64,000 bases of DNA from CALWPV01 sp045632125 (lineage in GTDB: Bacteria; Bacillota; Clostridia; Lachnospirales; Bianqueaceae): NCBI GenBank assembly GCA_045632125.1, contig JAZQWC010000089.1, positions 1-64,000 of the forward strand, in the 5' to 3' direction. The position numbers were made by a program, and so were the translations under genes. This document shows, piece after piece, positions 51,201 to 59,657 of this stretch. The notes under the pieces are model-generated. The model did not search any database. It had not been told where the DNA came from and saw only the letters and a list, made by a program, of their open reading frames with translations. Every line of letters starts with the position of its first letter. The first letter of the stretch is position 1.

Positions 51201-51975
51201 TCACCCGCTGGCCAGCGATGAACAGCTTTGGCGAAATCATATCACCAATTTTGCTTCCGATTTTCAACATACGGAGGAGGAAGAAACAGAGGGTGGATTT
51301 GAAGGAGCAAAAAGTAAGCTGATCGATGGCCAGGAAGTAATAGTTGGCGGTCTGATCATGGATAAAACCATAAAATCTACAAAGAATAATAAAATGATGG
51401 CCTTCATCACGTTGGAAGATCTGTATGGCAGTGTTGAGGTGCTGATTTTCCCGAATCGATATGAGCAATACCGAGATCTTCTGGAGGAAGATAACCGAAT
51501 CTTTATTAAAGGTAAGGTAAGCTTCGAGGAAGAAGAGGATAGTAAGTTGCTGTGCGATTTCATTGCTCCTTTTGACAAGGCTGATGAGATTCATCAAATT
51601 CCTAAGCGTTTTGGGCAGGGCGGCTATCGGCAGAAGCCATTTAGCAGCGGAGCACAAAATGGTGAAGACCCGAAAGCCGAAAGAGGTTCCGGCGAGGCCG
51701 GAAAACGGACGGCGGGTGTTGCTCCGGTTGGAGTCGGTGAGGCAGAGAAGTTAAAACCTCTGTGGCTGAGGTTTGCCACGAAGGATCATTGGGCAGCTCT
51801 GCAAACGCAGGTGTGTCAGTTGCTGCAGCAGGATCCCGGCGGACATGAAGTCCGTATTTACCTGGAGGCAGAAAAATTGAAAATGAAGGCGCCTAGTCAA
51901 TATTTTACTGCCGCATCCGGTGGTACACTGCTGAAATTGAAACAGCTTTTGGGCGATTCGAATGTGGTTTTATAA
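48289..51975 (+). CDS. dnaE: DNA polymerase III alpha subunit DnaE
   Basis: 1228 residues. The PHP domain is at the N-terminus (HLHVHTEYSLLDGSSKI, from residue 8). The polymerase active site PDIDTDF is at about 406-412. The C-terminus has the OB fold (IVGGLIMDKTIKSTKNNKMM), followed by a Gly/Ala-rich variable linker and a small terminal domain. Firmicutes use DnaE with PolC; this is the dnaE type because there is no exonuclease insert. AAAGGAGAAG precedes the ATG. Confidence 0.97.
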   Translation: METTSTIPFVHLHVHTEYSLLDGSSKIKEIVKQAKELGMNSLAITDHGVMYGVIDFYKACMDAGIKPILGCEVYVANGSRFQKEDRNDARYDHLVLLAENEKGYQNLMALVSKGFTEGFYYKPRIDFELLQEYHEGLIALSACIAGVVARPLLMVSYEKAKEMALRYKELFGPDRFYLELQDHGIPEQTQVNQGLLRMSRELDLPLVATNDVHYTFQADKEAHDILLCIQTNKKVQDEDRMRYEGDYYLKTPAEMQALFPYAPEAITNTQKIADMCNVEIKFHERKIPVYDVPKGYTASEYLRYLCEKGLKQRYPQAVLDPQRGEELKTRLDYEISIIEGMGFVDYFLIVWDFINYAREHGIKVGPGRGSGVGSLVCYSLGITSVDPLKYNLIFERLLNPERVSMPDIDTDFCYRRRQEVIDYVVEKYGKDQVAQIVTFGTMAARLVIRDVGRAMDLSYGEVDRIAKMIPAELNMTIEQALEKNPELKEAYDEDPTIQKLIDMSKRLEGLPRHTSTHAAGVLISRTATMEYVPLSANDGNVTTQFTMNTLEELGLLKMDFLGLRTLTVIQDAVDIIEAVEGTKVDIDAIDMDDAEVYQMIGAGKTDGVFQLESAGMTSFMRELKPENLEDIIAGISLYRPGPMDFIPKYLAGKKDPHNIQYKTPMLEPILNTTYGCIVYQEQVMQIVRDLAGYTMGRSDLVRRAMSKKKADVMAQERKNFVFGNPEEGVAGCISKGIPQNVAEAIFDEMTDFAKYAFNKSHAAAYAVVAYQTAWLRHHYPVEFMASILTSVIDHPGKVISYIQSLKALNIELLPPDINEGYTGFSVSMSEGVKKIRYGLSSIKNVGKSLVERLVAERKANGPFRNMTDFCRRMQELDLNKRAMENLIKAGAFDSLGGTRSQYLQAYPLIMNAAAQWKKNMISGQMDLFGMAMEDTPSENAFEPDPLPNVPEFPDSLRLSYEKEVLGLYLTGHPLASDEQLWRNHITNFASDFQHTEEEETEGGFEGAKSKLIDGQEVIVGGLIMDKTIKSTKNNKMMAFITLEDLYGSVEVLIFPNRYEQYRDLLEEDNRIFIKGKVSFEEEEDSKLLCDFIAPFDKADEIHQIPKRFGQGGYRQKPFSSGAQNGEDPKAERGSGEAGKRTAGVAPVGVGEAEKLKPLWLRFATKDHWAALQTQVCQLLQQDPGGHEVRIYLEAEKLKMKAPSQYFTAASGGTLLKLKQLLGDSNVVL

Positions 51976-52067
51976 GTGAAAAATAAGTGGATGTTTTTCG
52001 TGCGAAAACAAATGAAGCTGCTGAACTGGCGATTTGTAATTTTTTGCTGTCGAAATTCATTTACTAC

Positions 52068-52096
52068 TTGAAATTTTTAAGAAGATACTGTAAAAT
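52068..52096 (+). promoter_or_regulatory. Sigma-A promoter of pfkA
   Basis: TTGAAA (52068-52073), 17 bp, TAAAAT (52091-52096). Confidence 0.72.
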
Positions 52097-52156
52097 TAGT
52101 CCGAATAAAGAAACTACACTGGCGCAGATTTGCGAAATTGAAGGGAGATATAGACT

Positions 52157-53158
52157 ATGGCGAAAGAAATTCGCACAATTGGTGTTATGACAAGTGGCGG
52201 CGATTCACAGGGTATGAATGCCTGTGTCCGTGCTGTTGTAAGAAGCGCCTTAAATAAAGGATTGAAAGTAAAGGGTATTAGCAGAGGCTTTAGCGGTTTG
52301 ATGAATAGCGAAGTATTTGATATGGATGCTAAATCTGCCGGTAACATCATCAATAAAGGTGGTACTGTATTGTACACCGCTCGTTGCCCTGAATTTATCG
52401 ATAAAGATCCCGCTGTAAGAGAAGCTGCATATCAGAAGGCGGCCGACAAATGTAACGAGTTCGGTATCGACGGTCTGGTTGTAATTGGTGGCGACGGTTC
52501 TTGGCAGGGTGCTCAGAAGTTGTCTCAGCGTGGTATCAATGTAGTTGGTGTACCTGCTACTATCGACCGCGACATCGCTTGCAGCGAATATACCATTGGT
52601 TTTGATAGCGCTGTTAACATTGCTCTGGAAGCGATTCTGCGTCTGCGTGATACTTCTGCATCTCATGAGCGTTGCTCTGTAATCGAAGTTATGGGTCGTC
52701 ACTGTGGTGAGATCGCTCTGTGGGCCGGTATTGGCGGTGGTGCAGATGCAATTCTGATTCCCGAAGATCCTGCAACTCATGATTTCAACTATATTCTGGA
52801 TGTAATCAAGCACAACCGTACCTGTGGCAAGAATCACAACATCATTGTTGTAGCTGAAGGTGTTGGCAAGTGTACTCAGTTGGCTAAGCAGATTCAGGAA
52901 GTAACCGGTATTGATTCCCGTGCTACTATACTGGGTCATGTACAGCGTGGTGGAGCTCCCACTGCTCTGGATATCAAACACGCATCTATGATGGGTGTAT
53001 ATGCAGTAGATCTGCTGGCTGCCGGTGAGGACAACCGTGTAGTTGCTTACCGCGAAGGCAAATATGTGGACTTCGACATTGATGAAGCTTTGGCGATGCA
53101 GAAACATCCTTCTTTGGATATTGCAGAAGCCAACAGAAGAATCTCCACTTACAATTAA
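52157..53158 (+). CDS. pfkA: 6-phosphofructokinase (variant active-site motifs)
   Basis: 333 residues of the phosphofructokinase family. The ATP loop is TSGGDSQGMNA (usual: GGDAPGMNA) and GGDGS is kept, so ATP and not pyrophosphate is the likely donor. The catalytic motif is TIDRD, where most enzymes have TIDND. MGRHCGEIA and the following EGVG fit substrate binding. Arg residues equivalent to the allosteric site (CVRAVVRSAL) are present. It has its own promoter and terminator. The codon use suggests strong expression, so it may be the main PFK despite the changes. Confidence 0.88.
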   Translation: MAKEIRTIGVMTSGGDSQGMNACVRAVVRSALNKGLKVKGISRGFSGLMNSEVFDMDAKSAGNIINKGGTVLYTARCPEFIDKDPAVREAAYQKAADKCNEFGIDGLVVIGGDGSWQGAQKLSQRGINVVGVPATIDRDIACSEYTIGFDSAVNIALEAILRLRDTSASHERCSVIEVMGRHCGEIALWAGIGGGADAILIPEDPATHDFNYILDVIKHNRTCGKNHNIIVVAEGVGKCTQLAKQIQEVTGIDSRATILGHVQRGGAPTALDIKHASMMGVYAVDLLAAGEDNRVVAYREGKYVDFDIDEALAMQKHPSLDIAEANRRISTYN

Positions 53159-53166
53159 TCAAACAC

Positions 53167-53196
53167 AAAGAGGATGCAAACCTTGCATCCTCTTTT
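53167..53196 (+). terminator. Terminator of pfkA
   Basis: AAAGAGGATGCAA-ACC-TTGCATCCTCTTT, then T: perfect 13-bp stem. Confidence 0.93.
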
Positions 53197-53215
53197 CAAT
53201 ATTATAGGTATAGAT

Positions 53216-54313
53216 ATGCAGGAAATTAGAGTAGAAGTTAAGGTGCAGCCTCGCAGCTATCGCTTGATCATTGGAAGTCATCTGTTTGAAAATTTGGCGG
53301 CGCGATTAAAACAGGATCCTTTGGCTGCTCGCTATGCGATCATCAGTGATACCACAGTAGCACCCTTATGGGCCGGTAAACTGCAGAAAGCATTGGCTGA
53401 GTATGATTTAGATGCGGAGATTTTCACATTTGAAGCAGGAGAAGCGTACAAAACAAGAGAAACAAAAGAGCAGTTGGAAGATCAGTTGCTGAAAAACGGC
53501 TATGGCCGTGATACCGCTATTTTGGCTTTGGGCGGCGGCGTAGTGGGCGATGTGGCCGGTTATGTGGCAGCTACCTATATGCGCGGCGTGCCGGTGGTGC
53601 AGATTCCTACCACTACTTTGTCTATGGCAGATTCCAGCATCGGTGGAAAGACAGGAGTGGACACGCCCTATGGAAAGAACCTGATCGGAGCCTTCCATCA
53701 TCCGGTGGAGGTATACATGGATATGGAAACCCTGACCACTTTGGATGAGCGTAATTATATTGCTGGAATGGCGGAACTACTCAAACATGGTTTTATTCAC
53801 GATGTAACGATCCTGGACTATGTGGACCAACATAGAGAGGACATTGCTAGGCGTGATCCGATGGTGCTGGAAGAAATGTTCCGGAAAAATTGTGCCGTGA
53901 AAAATTATGTGGTGTCCATGGATGAACAGGAAAAGGGGCTGCGCCAAATCTTGAATTACGGTCACACCCTGGGACATGCGGTGGAGATCCGCAGTGGATT
54001 TAAACTGATCCATGGAGAATGTGTGTCCATCGGCATGGTGTTTGCAGCTGAATTGGCCCGGATGAAGGGGCTGTGTACCGCGGAGTGGGCCGACCTTCAG
54101 CGAAGCATTTTGAAGAAGATCGGGTTGCCCGTCGATCTTCCGGCTGCGCCGGAGGCAGATCAGCTGATCGAACTGATGAAAATGGATAAGAAAGTGCGCC
54201 AAGGAAAGACACTCTTTGTGTTATCGGAAGAACCGGGAAGGGCACGATTCGGTGTGGAAGTAACAGAAGAGGAAATTCGAAAAGTACTGGAAAAATCTGC
54301 GGATAAGGCTTGA
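53216..54313 (+). CDS. aroB: 3-Dehydroquinate synthase
   Basis: 365 residues; makes 3-dehydroquinate in the shikimate pathway. The NAD/Zn core is ALGGGVVGDVAGYVAATYMR, followed by PTTTLSMADSSIGGKTGVD, both diagnostic. Zinc ligands lie in GHTLGHAVE and the preceding ELLKHG region. The ATG at 53216 lies 20 bases past the pfkA terminator and has only a weak AGGT ribosome binding site. Confidence 0.96.
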   Translation: MQEIRVEVKVQPRSYRLIIGSHLFENLAARLKQDPLAARYAIISDTTVAPLWAGKLQKALAEYDLDAEIFTFEAGEAYKTRETKEQLEDQLLKNGYGRDTAILALGGGVVGDVAGYVAATYMRGVPVVQIPTTTLSMADSSIGGKTGVDTPYGKNLIGAFHHPVEVYMDMETLTTLDERNYIAGMAELLKHGFIHDVTILDYVDQHREDIARRDPMVLEEMFRKNCAVKNYVVSMDEQEKGLRQILNYGHTLGHAVEIRSGFKLIHGECVSIGMVFAAELARMKGLCTAEWADLQRSILKKIGLPVDLPAAPEADQLIELMKMDKKVRQGKTLFVLSEEPGRARFGVEVTEEEIRKVLEKSADKA

Positions 54314-54338
54314 CTTTGTCCGTGAGTGATGGTATAAT
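54310..54338 (+). promoter_or_regulatory. Sigma-A promoter of rpsF-ssb-rpsR
   Basis: TTGACT (54310-54315), 17 bp, TATAAT (54333-54338). The -35 overlaps the aroB stop. Confidence 0.85.
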
Positions 54339-54372
54339 TCATCTCTGGATTTAATCCTTGTTCTTGCGTAGT

Positions 54373-54403
54373 CTTGCCAAATGGTAGGGCAAGGCGTGGC
54401 AAG
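54373..54403 (+). promoter_or_regulatory. Alternative hairpins in the rpsF leader
   Basis: CTTGCC (54373-54378) can pair with either of two GGCAAG copies (54388-54393 or 54398-54403), giving two mutually exclusive stems 30 to 60 bases before rpsF. This could be an autoregulatory site for S6 or the S6-S18 complex, though the known CCG bulge was not seen. Confidence 0.4.
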
Positions 54404-54431
54404 GGCCATAGACCAAAAGGAGGTGTACACG

Positions 54432-54722
54432 ATGAACAAATACGAAGTTGCTGTAGTTATTTCTTCTACTCTGACTGACGAAGAAAGACTGGCTGTTTTG
54501 GAACAGGTTAAAGGCTACATTGCAAAGTATGAAGGTGTCGTTACTGAAGTGGATGAGTGGGGTAAGCGCAGACTGGCTTACGAGATCCGCAAACAGAGCG
54601 AAGGTTATTATTACTTCATCAAAGTAGATGCAGTTCCCAGCATGGCTGTAGAGCTGGAAAAGAGCCTGCGTCTTATGAACGAAACCGTGCTCCGTTACCT
54701 GATCGTTAGAGAAGGCGAATAA
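54432..54722 (+). CDS. rpsF: 30S ribosomal protein S6
   Basis: 96 residues starting MNKYEVAVVISSTLTDEER; the RNP-like segment GKRRLAYEIRKQSEGYYYFI is typical of S6. AGGAGGTG precedes the ATG. First gene of the conserved rpsF-ssb-rpsR operon. Confidence 0.97.
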   Translation: MNKYEVAVVISSTLTDEERLAVLEQVKGYIAKYEGVVTEVDEWGKRRLAYEIRKQSEGYYYFIKVDAVPSMAVELEKSLRLMNETVLRYLIVREGE

Positions 54723-54746
54723 AGCATAACCGAAAGGGGTTTTGTG

Positions 54747-55241
54747 ATGAACAAAGTAATTTTGATGGGTAGACTTACCAGAGATCCTGAAGTTCGCTAT
54801 AGCCAAGGTGCTCAGGGCACAGCTGTTGCTCGTTATAGCTTGGCGGTAAACCGTTCCTATAAGAGAGACGGTGAGCCTGACGCTGACTTCATTAATGTGG
54901 TTGCTTTTGGCAATCGTGGTGAGTTTGCCGGTAAGTATTTCAAAAAGGGTATGATGGTCGCCGTTGTTGGTGAACTGCGCATTAGCAGCTTTACTGATAA
55001 AGACGGAAATAAGAGATGGAGTACCGACGTTGTTGTAACCGAGCAGCATTTTGCTGAGAGCCGTTCTTCTTTTGAAGGTCGCGGTCAGGGCGGTTACGGT
55101 GGCGGAAACTCTGATTTTGCTCCTGCCGGCCGTGGATACGGAAACGCTCCGCAGCAGCAGGCTCCGGCTTACAATCAGCAGCCGGATGGATTTATGCCGA
55201 TCGATAATGAAATCGAAGGCGATGAAGACCTGCCCTTCTAA
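54747..55241 (+). CDS. ssb: Single-stranded DNA-binding protein
   Basis: 164 residues: an N-terminal OB fold (NKVILMGRLTRDPEVRYS), a Gly/Gln-rich linker, and the acidic tip EGDEDLPF for partner binding. The ATG at 54747 follows GAAAGGGG by seven bases; a GTG one codon earlier is less likely. Confidence 0.97.
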   Translation: MNKVILMGRLTRDPEVRYSQGAQGTAVARYSLAVNRSYKRDGEPDADFINVVAFGNRGEFAGKYFKKGMMVAVVGELRISSFTDKDGNKRWSTDVVVTEQHFAESRSSFEGRGQGGYGGGNSDFAPAGRGYGNAPQQQAPAYNQQPDGFMPIDNEIEGDEDLPF

Positions 55242-55264
55242 TTTCGCATAAGGAGGTAATGACG

Positions 55265-55516
55265 ATGTCTGAGAATACCGCGCCCCAGAGAAAAAGAGGC
55301 GGCATGAGACGTAGAAAGAAAGTATGTGTTTTCTGTGCTAATACTGCAGAGACCATCAACTACAAAGATGTTGCCAAATTGAGAAGATACGTATCCGAGA
55401 GAGGTAAGATCCTTCCCCGTCGTATCACTGGTACCTGCGCCGAGCATCAGCGTGATCTGACCATCGCTGTAAAGCGTGCTAGACACCTGGCTCTGATGCC
55501 CTATGTAGGTGAATAA
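55265..55516 (+). CDS. rpsR: 30S ribosomal protein S18
   Basis: 83 residues. KVCVFCANTAETINYKDV keeps two Cys of the zinc-type S18; RRITGTCAEHQRDL is the conserved core. The ATG at 55265 is 8 bases after AGGAGG; another ATG at 55259 is too close to it. Confidence 0.97.
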   Translation: MSENTAPQRKRGGMRRRKKVCVFCANTAETINYKDVAKLRRYVSERGKILPRRITGTCAEHQRDLTIAVKRARHLALMPYVGE

Positions 55517-55523
55517 TTAAACA

Positions 55524-55560
55524 AAAAAGAGGAATGATCTTACGATTATTCCTCTTTTGT
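55524..55560 (+). terminator. Terminator of rpsF-ssb-rpsR
   Basis: AAAAGAGGAAT pairs with ATTCCTCTTTT around a short inner stem, followed by TTGT. Confidence 0.9.
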
Positions 55561-55628
55561 ATTTTCTATGCAAATCGAGCAGCGACTTATGGCGCTGCTT
55601 TGAATCAATATAGTTTGGATGGATCAAT

Positions 55629-56453
55629 ATGAAGATCAAACAGATTACAAGTGCGCAAAACAGCACTTTCAAACAGACCGTAAAGTATAACAATGCCCGC
55701 GAGGCACGTAAAGCCGGCGTGTTCATGGTAGAAGGAATTCGCGCAGTAGATGAAGTGCTGCAGGCCGGCGACTGGCAGATGGAAAGCCTGTGGATCTCGG
55801 AGGAACTGATCAAAAGTGATCGGGCCTATGTGCAGGCAGTACTGAAAAATATAAAAGAAGAGACCCCTGTTTATACCGTGGCAGCTCCTATGTTTGCCCG
55901 CCTGGCGGATACTGAAACACCCCAGGGTATTTTGGCAGTGGTAAAACGCCAAAGTTTTGAACTCACTCAGGTGTTGGAAAACAGTGAAAAGGCACCGCTG
56001 ATCGTTATATTGGAAAATTTGCAAGACCCCGGCAACGTGGGCACCATACTGCGGACGGCCGACAGCGCCGGCGCAACCGCAGTGATCTGCACCCGCGGAA
56101 CCGCTGATATATATAGTGCAAAGGTGGTTCGTTCCACCATGGGATCCCTGCTACATCTGCCGGTGTGCCATGTGGAATCGGTGCAGGCGGTAGCCGAACT
56201 GCTGCATCACCACAACGTGCAGATGCTGGCCGCTCATCTGCAGGGCCAATGCTATCACTTTGAACAGGATCTAAAACAGCCTGTTGCCATCTTGATTGGC
56301 AATGAAGGTGCCGGCCTTACGGCCGAGGGGGCGGCGGCGGCCGATGCTCTGGTCAAGATCCCCATGCCCGGCAGAGCGGGGTCGCTGAACGCTGCCATGG
56401 CTGCTGGTATTTTGGTGTATGAAGCCGTGCGCCAGAGAATGCAGAACATATAA
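55629..56453 (+). CDS. SpoU/TrmH-family RNA 2'-O-methyltransferase
   Basis: 274 residues. An N-terminal substrate-binding domain (KQTVKYNNAREARKAGVFMV) precedes a SPOUT knot with the three motifs LQDPGNVGTILRTADSAG, ILIGNEGAGL and PMPGRAGSLNAAMAAGI. Probably methylates a ribose in 23S rRNA or tRNA. Weak ribosome binding site. Confidence 0.92.
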   Translation: MKIKQITSAQNSTFKQTVKYNNAREARKAGVFMVEGIRAVDEVLQAGDWQMESLWISEELIKSDRAYVQAVLKNIKEETPVYTVAAPMFARLADTETPQGILAVVKRQSFELTQVLENSEKAPLIVILENLQDPGNVGTILRTADSAGATAVICTRGTADIYSAKVVRSTMGSLLHLPVCHVESVQAVAELLHHHNVQMLAAHLQGQCYHFEQDLKQPVAILIGNEGAGLTAEGAAAADALVKIPMPGRAGSLNAAMAAGILVYEAVRQRMQNI

Positions 56454-56482
56454 TTGAATTGTAAAATAGATTGGAGAAAACT

Positions 56483-56752
56483 ATGCAGGCAGTAATTGCA
56501 GTAACAGGTAAAGACTATGTAGGTATCATTGCCGACGTAAGTCAGGAGTGTAAAAAGTTTAAGGTTAATATTTCCGATGTATCCCAAACAGTTCTGAAGG
56601 ACTATTTTGTGATGATCATGTTGGTGGAACTGGAAAATATGGAGGCTCCCTTTTCTGAGTTCTCCGATGCCATGAGAGATCTGGGTAAAGAGAGAGGCCT
56701 GATGATCCATACTATGCATGAAGATATTTTTAACTCCATGCATAAGATCTGA
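56483..56752 (+). CDS. ACT-domain protein (UPF0237)
   Basis: 89 residues forming one ACT domain (MQAVIAVTGKDYVGIIADVS). GGAGA precedes the ATG at 56483. It lies 31 bases before a DUF711 gene; this pair is conserved across Firmicutes and its metabolic role is unknown. The ACT domain probably binds a small ligand that controls the partner. Confidence 0.9.
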   Translation: MQAVIAVTGKDYVGIIADVSQECKKFKVNISDVSQTVLKDYFVMIMLVELENMEAPFSEFSDAMRDLGKERGLMIHTMHEDIFNSMHKI

Positions 56753-56783
56753 TTCGGATACAGAAGAAAGTTAGGTTAAAAAT

Positions 56784-58148
56784 ATGATTAAAATTAATCG
56801 CGAAGAAATCATGGAAACCATTAACATGATCAATGGTGAGAATTTAGATATTCGAACCATTACCATGGGTATTTCCTTGTTGGACTGCACATCGGAGAGC
56901 TTAGATGCCTTATGCACCAAGATCTACGATAAGATCACCAAAAGTGCTGAAAAGCTGGTGCTCACCGGTGAAACCATTGAAAAGAAATATGATATTCCGA
57001 TCATTAACAAGCGTGTATCGGTTACCCCGATCTCCTTGGTGGGCGGCAACCGCAGCAGCGAAGACTATGTAAAGATCGCTCATACGCTGGATAGAGCAGC
57101 TCATACTCTAGGCATCAACTTCATTGGTGGCTACAGTGCCCTGGTGGAGAAGGGCTATGTGAACGGTGCCAACGCCCTGATCGAAAGTATTCCTCGGGCA
57201 CTGGCTGAAACTGAACTGGTTTGCTCCAGTGTAAATGTAGCTTCCACCAAAGCCGGTATCAACATGGATGCTGTGGCGCAGATGGGCCGTATTGTGAAAC
57301 AGGCGGCTCACCTGACTGCCGATCGTGATTGTATTGGCTGCGCCAAGCTCGTTATTTTTGCCAACGTACCCAACGATAATCCCTTTATGGCAGGTGCCTT
57401 CCATGGTATCGGTGAACCGGACCGCGTAATTAACGTGGGTGTATCTGGTCCCGGTGTAGTGGCAGCGGCCATTCAGAGAGCCGGTGACTGCAACATCACT
57501 GAGCTTGCAGACCTGATCAAACGTACTGCCTTCAAGATCACCCGTATGGGTCAGCTGGTGGGCGCAGAAGCCTCCAGAATGCTGGATGTACCCTTTGGTA
57601 TTGTGGATCTTTCTCTGGCTCCCACTCCTGCTGTGGGCGACAGTGTAGCTTATATTTTGGAGGGCATGGGTCTGGAAGCCTGTGGCTGCGCCGGTACCAC
57701 TGCCTGCCTGGCACTGCTGAATGATGCAGTGAAAAAGGGCGGCGTAATGGCATCCAGCCACGTGGGCGGACTTTCCGGTGCTTTCATTCCTGTTTCTGAA
57801 GATGCCGGTATGATCGCAGCTGCGAAAAACGGCAGCCTGATCCTGGAAAAACTGGAAGCCATGACGGCGGTTTGCTCCGTTGGCCTTGATATGATCGCCA
57901 TTCCCGGCGACACCACCGCTGAGGTCATCTCCGGTATTATTGCCGATGAGATCTCCATTGGCGTGGCCAACACCAAGACCACCGCAGTGCGTCTGATCCC
58001 CGTTGAGGGCAAGGGCGTAGGCGAGATGGTGGAATTTGGCGGCCTGCTGGGCAGCGCCCCCATCATGAGAGTGAACACTGCATCTCCTGCAAAGTTCATT
58101 CGCAGAGGCGGAAGAGTGCCCGCGCCAATCCATAGTTTGAAAAATTAA
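56784..58148 (+). CDS. DUF711 / UPF0210 family protein
   Basis: 454 residues of a conserved family with a fold related to glycyl-radical (PFL-like) enzymes. Family marks: NMINGENLDIRTITMGISL, then GYSALVEKGY and FGIVDLSLAPTPAVGDSVA. There is no clear glycyl-radical loop, so it should not be called a formate lyase. Its only usual partner is the ACT protein next to it. Confidence 0.9.
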   Translation: MIKINREEIMETINMINGENLDIRTITMGISLLDCTSESLDALCTKIYDKITKSAEKLVLTGETIEKKYDIPIINKRVSVTPISLVGGNRSSEDYVKIAHTLDRAAHTLGINFIGGYSALVEKGYVNGANALIESIPRALAETELVCSSVNVASTKAGINMDAVAQMGRIVKQAAHLTADRDCIGCAKLVIFANVPNDNPFMAGAFHGIGEPDRVINVGVSGPGVVAAAIQRAGDCNITELADLIKRTAFKITRMGQLVGAEASRMLDVPFGIVDLSLAPTPAVGDSVAYILEGMGLEACGCAGTTACLALLNDAVKKGGVMASSHVGGLSGAFIPVSEDAGMIAAAKNGSLILEKLEAMTAVCSVGLDMIAIPGDTTAEVISGIIADEISIGVANTKTTAVRLIPVEGKGVGEMVEFGGLLGSAPIMRVNTASPAKFIRRGGRVPAPIHSLKN

Positions 58149-58160
58149 TAGATCAGAATA

Positions 58161-58221
58161 AAAAACAGCTGCTTTATGTCGAACTACAAGTTGGTAGTTT
58201 CTCCATAGAGCAGCTGTTTTT
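58161..58221. terminator. Bidirectional terminator between DUF711 and pepT
   Basis: AAAAACAGCTGCT pairs perfectly with AGCAGCTGTTTTT; an inner GAACTAC / GTAGTTTC stem extends it. Confidence 0.93.
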
Positions 58222-58261
58222 GCTAACATATCGTATTGACCGTGTAAGAAGAGAAAATTGG

Positions 58262-59488
58262 TTACTTCGTGAATTTCTGTGCTAATTTAATAATCACTTC
58301 CACTAACAGTTCCATGCTTTCTACTACGGCATATTCAAAGTGACCGTGGCAGTTGAGGCAGCCGGTACCCAGGTTGGGACAGGGCAGACCCATGAAGGAG
58401 AGGCGAGCGCCATCGGTGCCGCCGCGGCAGGGAATGATGTGGCCTTCAATGCCCAGTTCTTCGTATACTTCGGAAACATAGTCCACCAGGAACATATGGG
58501 GCTCGATCATTTCACGCATGTTGGAGTAGGAATCGGAAAGCTCCAGCTTAACGGTGCCTTCGCCGTATTTTTTGTTCATGAATTCACAGGCGCTCTGAAT
58601 GAGGGCCTTTTTCTTTTCGTACAGTTCCTTGCTGTGATCACGGATGATGTACTGCATGCGGGTGTGTTCTACGCCACCGTCGAAGCCAATCAAATGAGTA
58701 AAGCCTTCACGATTTTCGGTATATTCAGGACGCTCAAATACCGGCAGCATGTTATGCAGTTCAAAACCAACGTTGATGGCGTTGATCATCTTATTTTTAG
58801 CAGAACCGGGGTGAATGCTCAAACCGGTAATATCGATCACCGCTCCGGCAGCATTAAAGTTTTCGTATTCCAGTTCGCCAATCTCGCCGCCATCGATGGT
58901 GTAGGCGAAGTCAGCGCCAAATTTTGCTACATCGAAATATTTTACGCCCTGACCAACTTCTTCGTCGGGTGTAAAACCAATGCGGATGGGGCCGTGAGCG
59001 ATCTCCGGATGCTGAATCAAATATTCAGCCGCCGTCATGATTTCGGCTATGCCGGCTTTGTCGTCGCCGCCCAGCAGGGTGGTGCCATCGGTCACGATGA
59101 GGGTCTTGCCTTCGTAGTCCAACAGGGTTTCAAACTCGGCGGTGCGCATTACGATATTCTTTTCGGCGTTCAGTACGATATCGGTACAGTCGTAGTTTTC
59201 GATGATGCGGGGCTTGATGTTGGCGCCGGATGCATCACAGGCGGTATCCATGTGGGCGATGAAGCCGATGGTGGGACCATCAAAACCTTCGATGGTAGAA
59301 GGAATGGTGCCCATTACGTAGCCGTATTCATCACGGCTAGCGTCGGTGATGCCGATGGCTTTCATTTCTTCAACCAGAGAGTCGGCGAAGGGGAGCTGCT
59401 TATCGGCGGTGCTGGGGAAGGTGGATGAGTCCGGATCGGAGGTAGTGTCCACGGTGACATATTGTAAAAAGCGTTTGGTTACATCCAT
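58262..59488 (-). CDS. pepT: Peptidase T (tripeptide aminopeptidase)
   Basis: 408-residue M20-family zinc aminopeptidase that cleaves tripeptides. Start MDVTKRFLQYVTVDTTSDP; metal-site segments FIAHMDTACD, GGDDKAG, FTPDEEVGQG and PCRGGTDGARLSFMG. Own promoter on the minus strand. Confidence 0.97.
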   Translation of the reverse strand: MDVTKRFLQYVTVDTTSDPDSSTFPSTADKQLPFADSLVEEMKAIGITDASRDEYGYVMGTIPSTIEGFDGPTIGFIAHMDTACDASGANIKPRIIENYDCTDIVLNAEKNIVMRTAEFETLLDYEGKTLIVTDGTTLLGGDDKAGIAEIMTAAEYLIQHPEIAHGPIRIGFTPDEEVGQGVKYFDVAKFGADFAYTIDGGEIGELEYENFNAAGAVIDITGLSIHPGSAKNKMINAINVGFELHNMLPVFERPEYTENREGFTHLIGFDGGVEHTRMQYIIRDHSKELYEKKKALIQSACEFMNKKYGEGTVKLELSDSYSNMREMIEPHMFLVDYVSEVYEELGIEGHIIPCRGGTDGARLSFMGLPCPNLGTGCLNCHGHFEYAVVESMELLVEVIIKLAQKFTK

Positions 59489-59521
59489 AATAGTGCCTCC
59501 AAATAGAGATTTGATGTGTTC

Positions 59522-59550
59522 ATACTATCACAAAGGCGGGCGTTTGTCTA
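59522..59550 (-). promoter_or_regulatory. Promoter of pepT
   Basis: Minus strand: TAGACA (59545-59550), 17 bp, TAGTAT (59522-59527). Confidence 0.55.
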
Positions 59551-59573
59551 GAAGTGCCAGTCGGGGATTTAGG

Positions 59574-59602
59574 TTGTTTTTTGCGCGGCTCTGTGTTACA
59601 AT
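59574..59602 (+). promoter_or_regulatory. Promoter of nagA
   Basis: TTGTTT (59574-59579), 17 bp, TACAAT (59597-59602). Confidence 0.6.
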
Positions 59603-59657
59603 GACGGCATATAGGATTCGAATTTTGACATGAGGTTCGAAAAGGAGACGTGAAACT

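Noticed and set aside
56784..58148. Pyruvate formate-lyase
   Set aside because: Sequence is DUF711/UPF0210 and lacks a glycyl-radical loop and paired Cys site.
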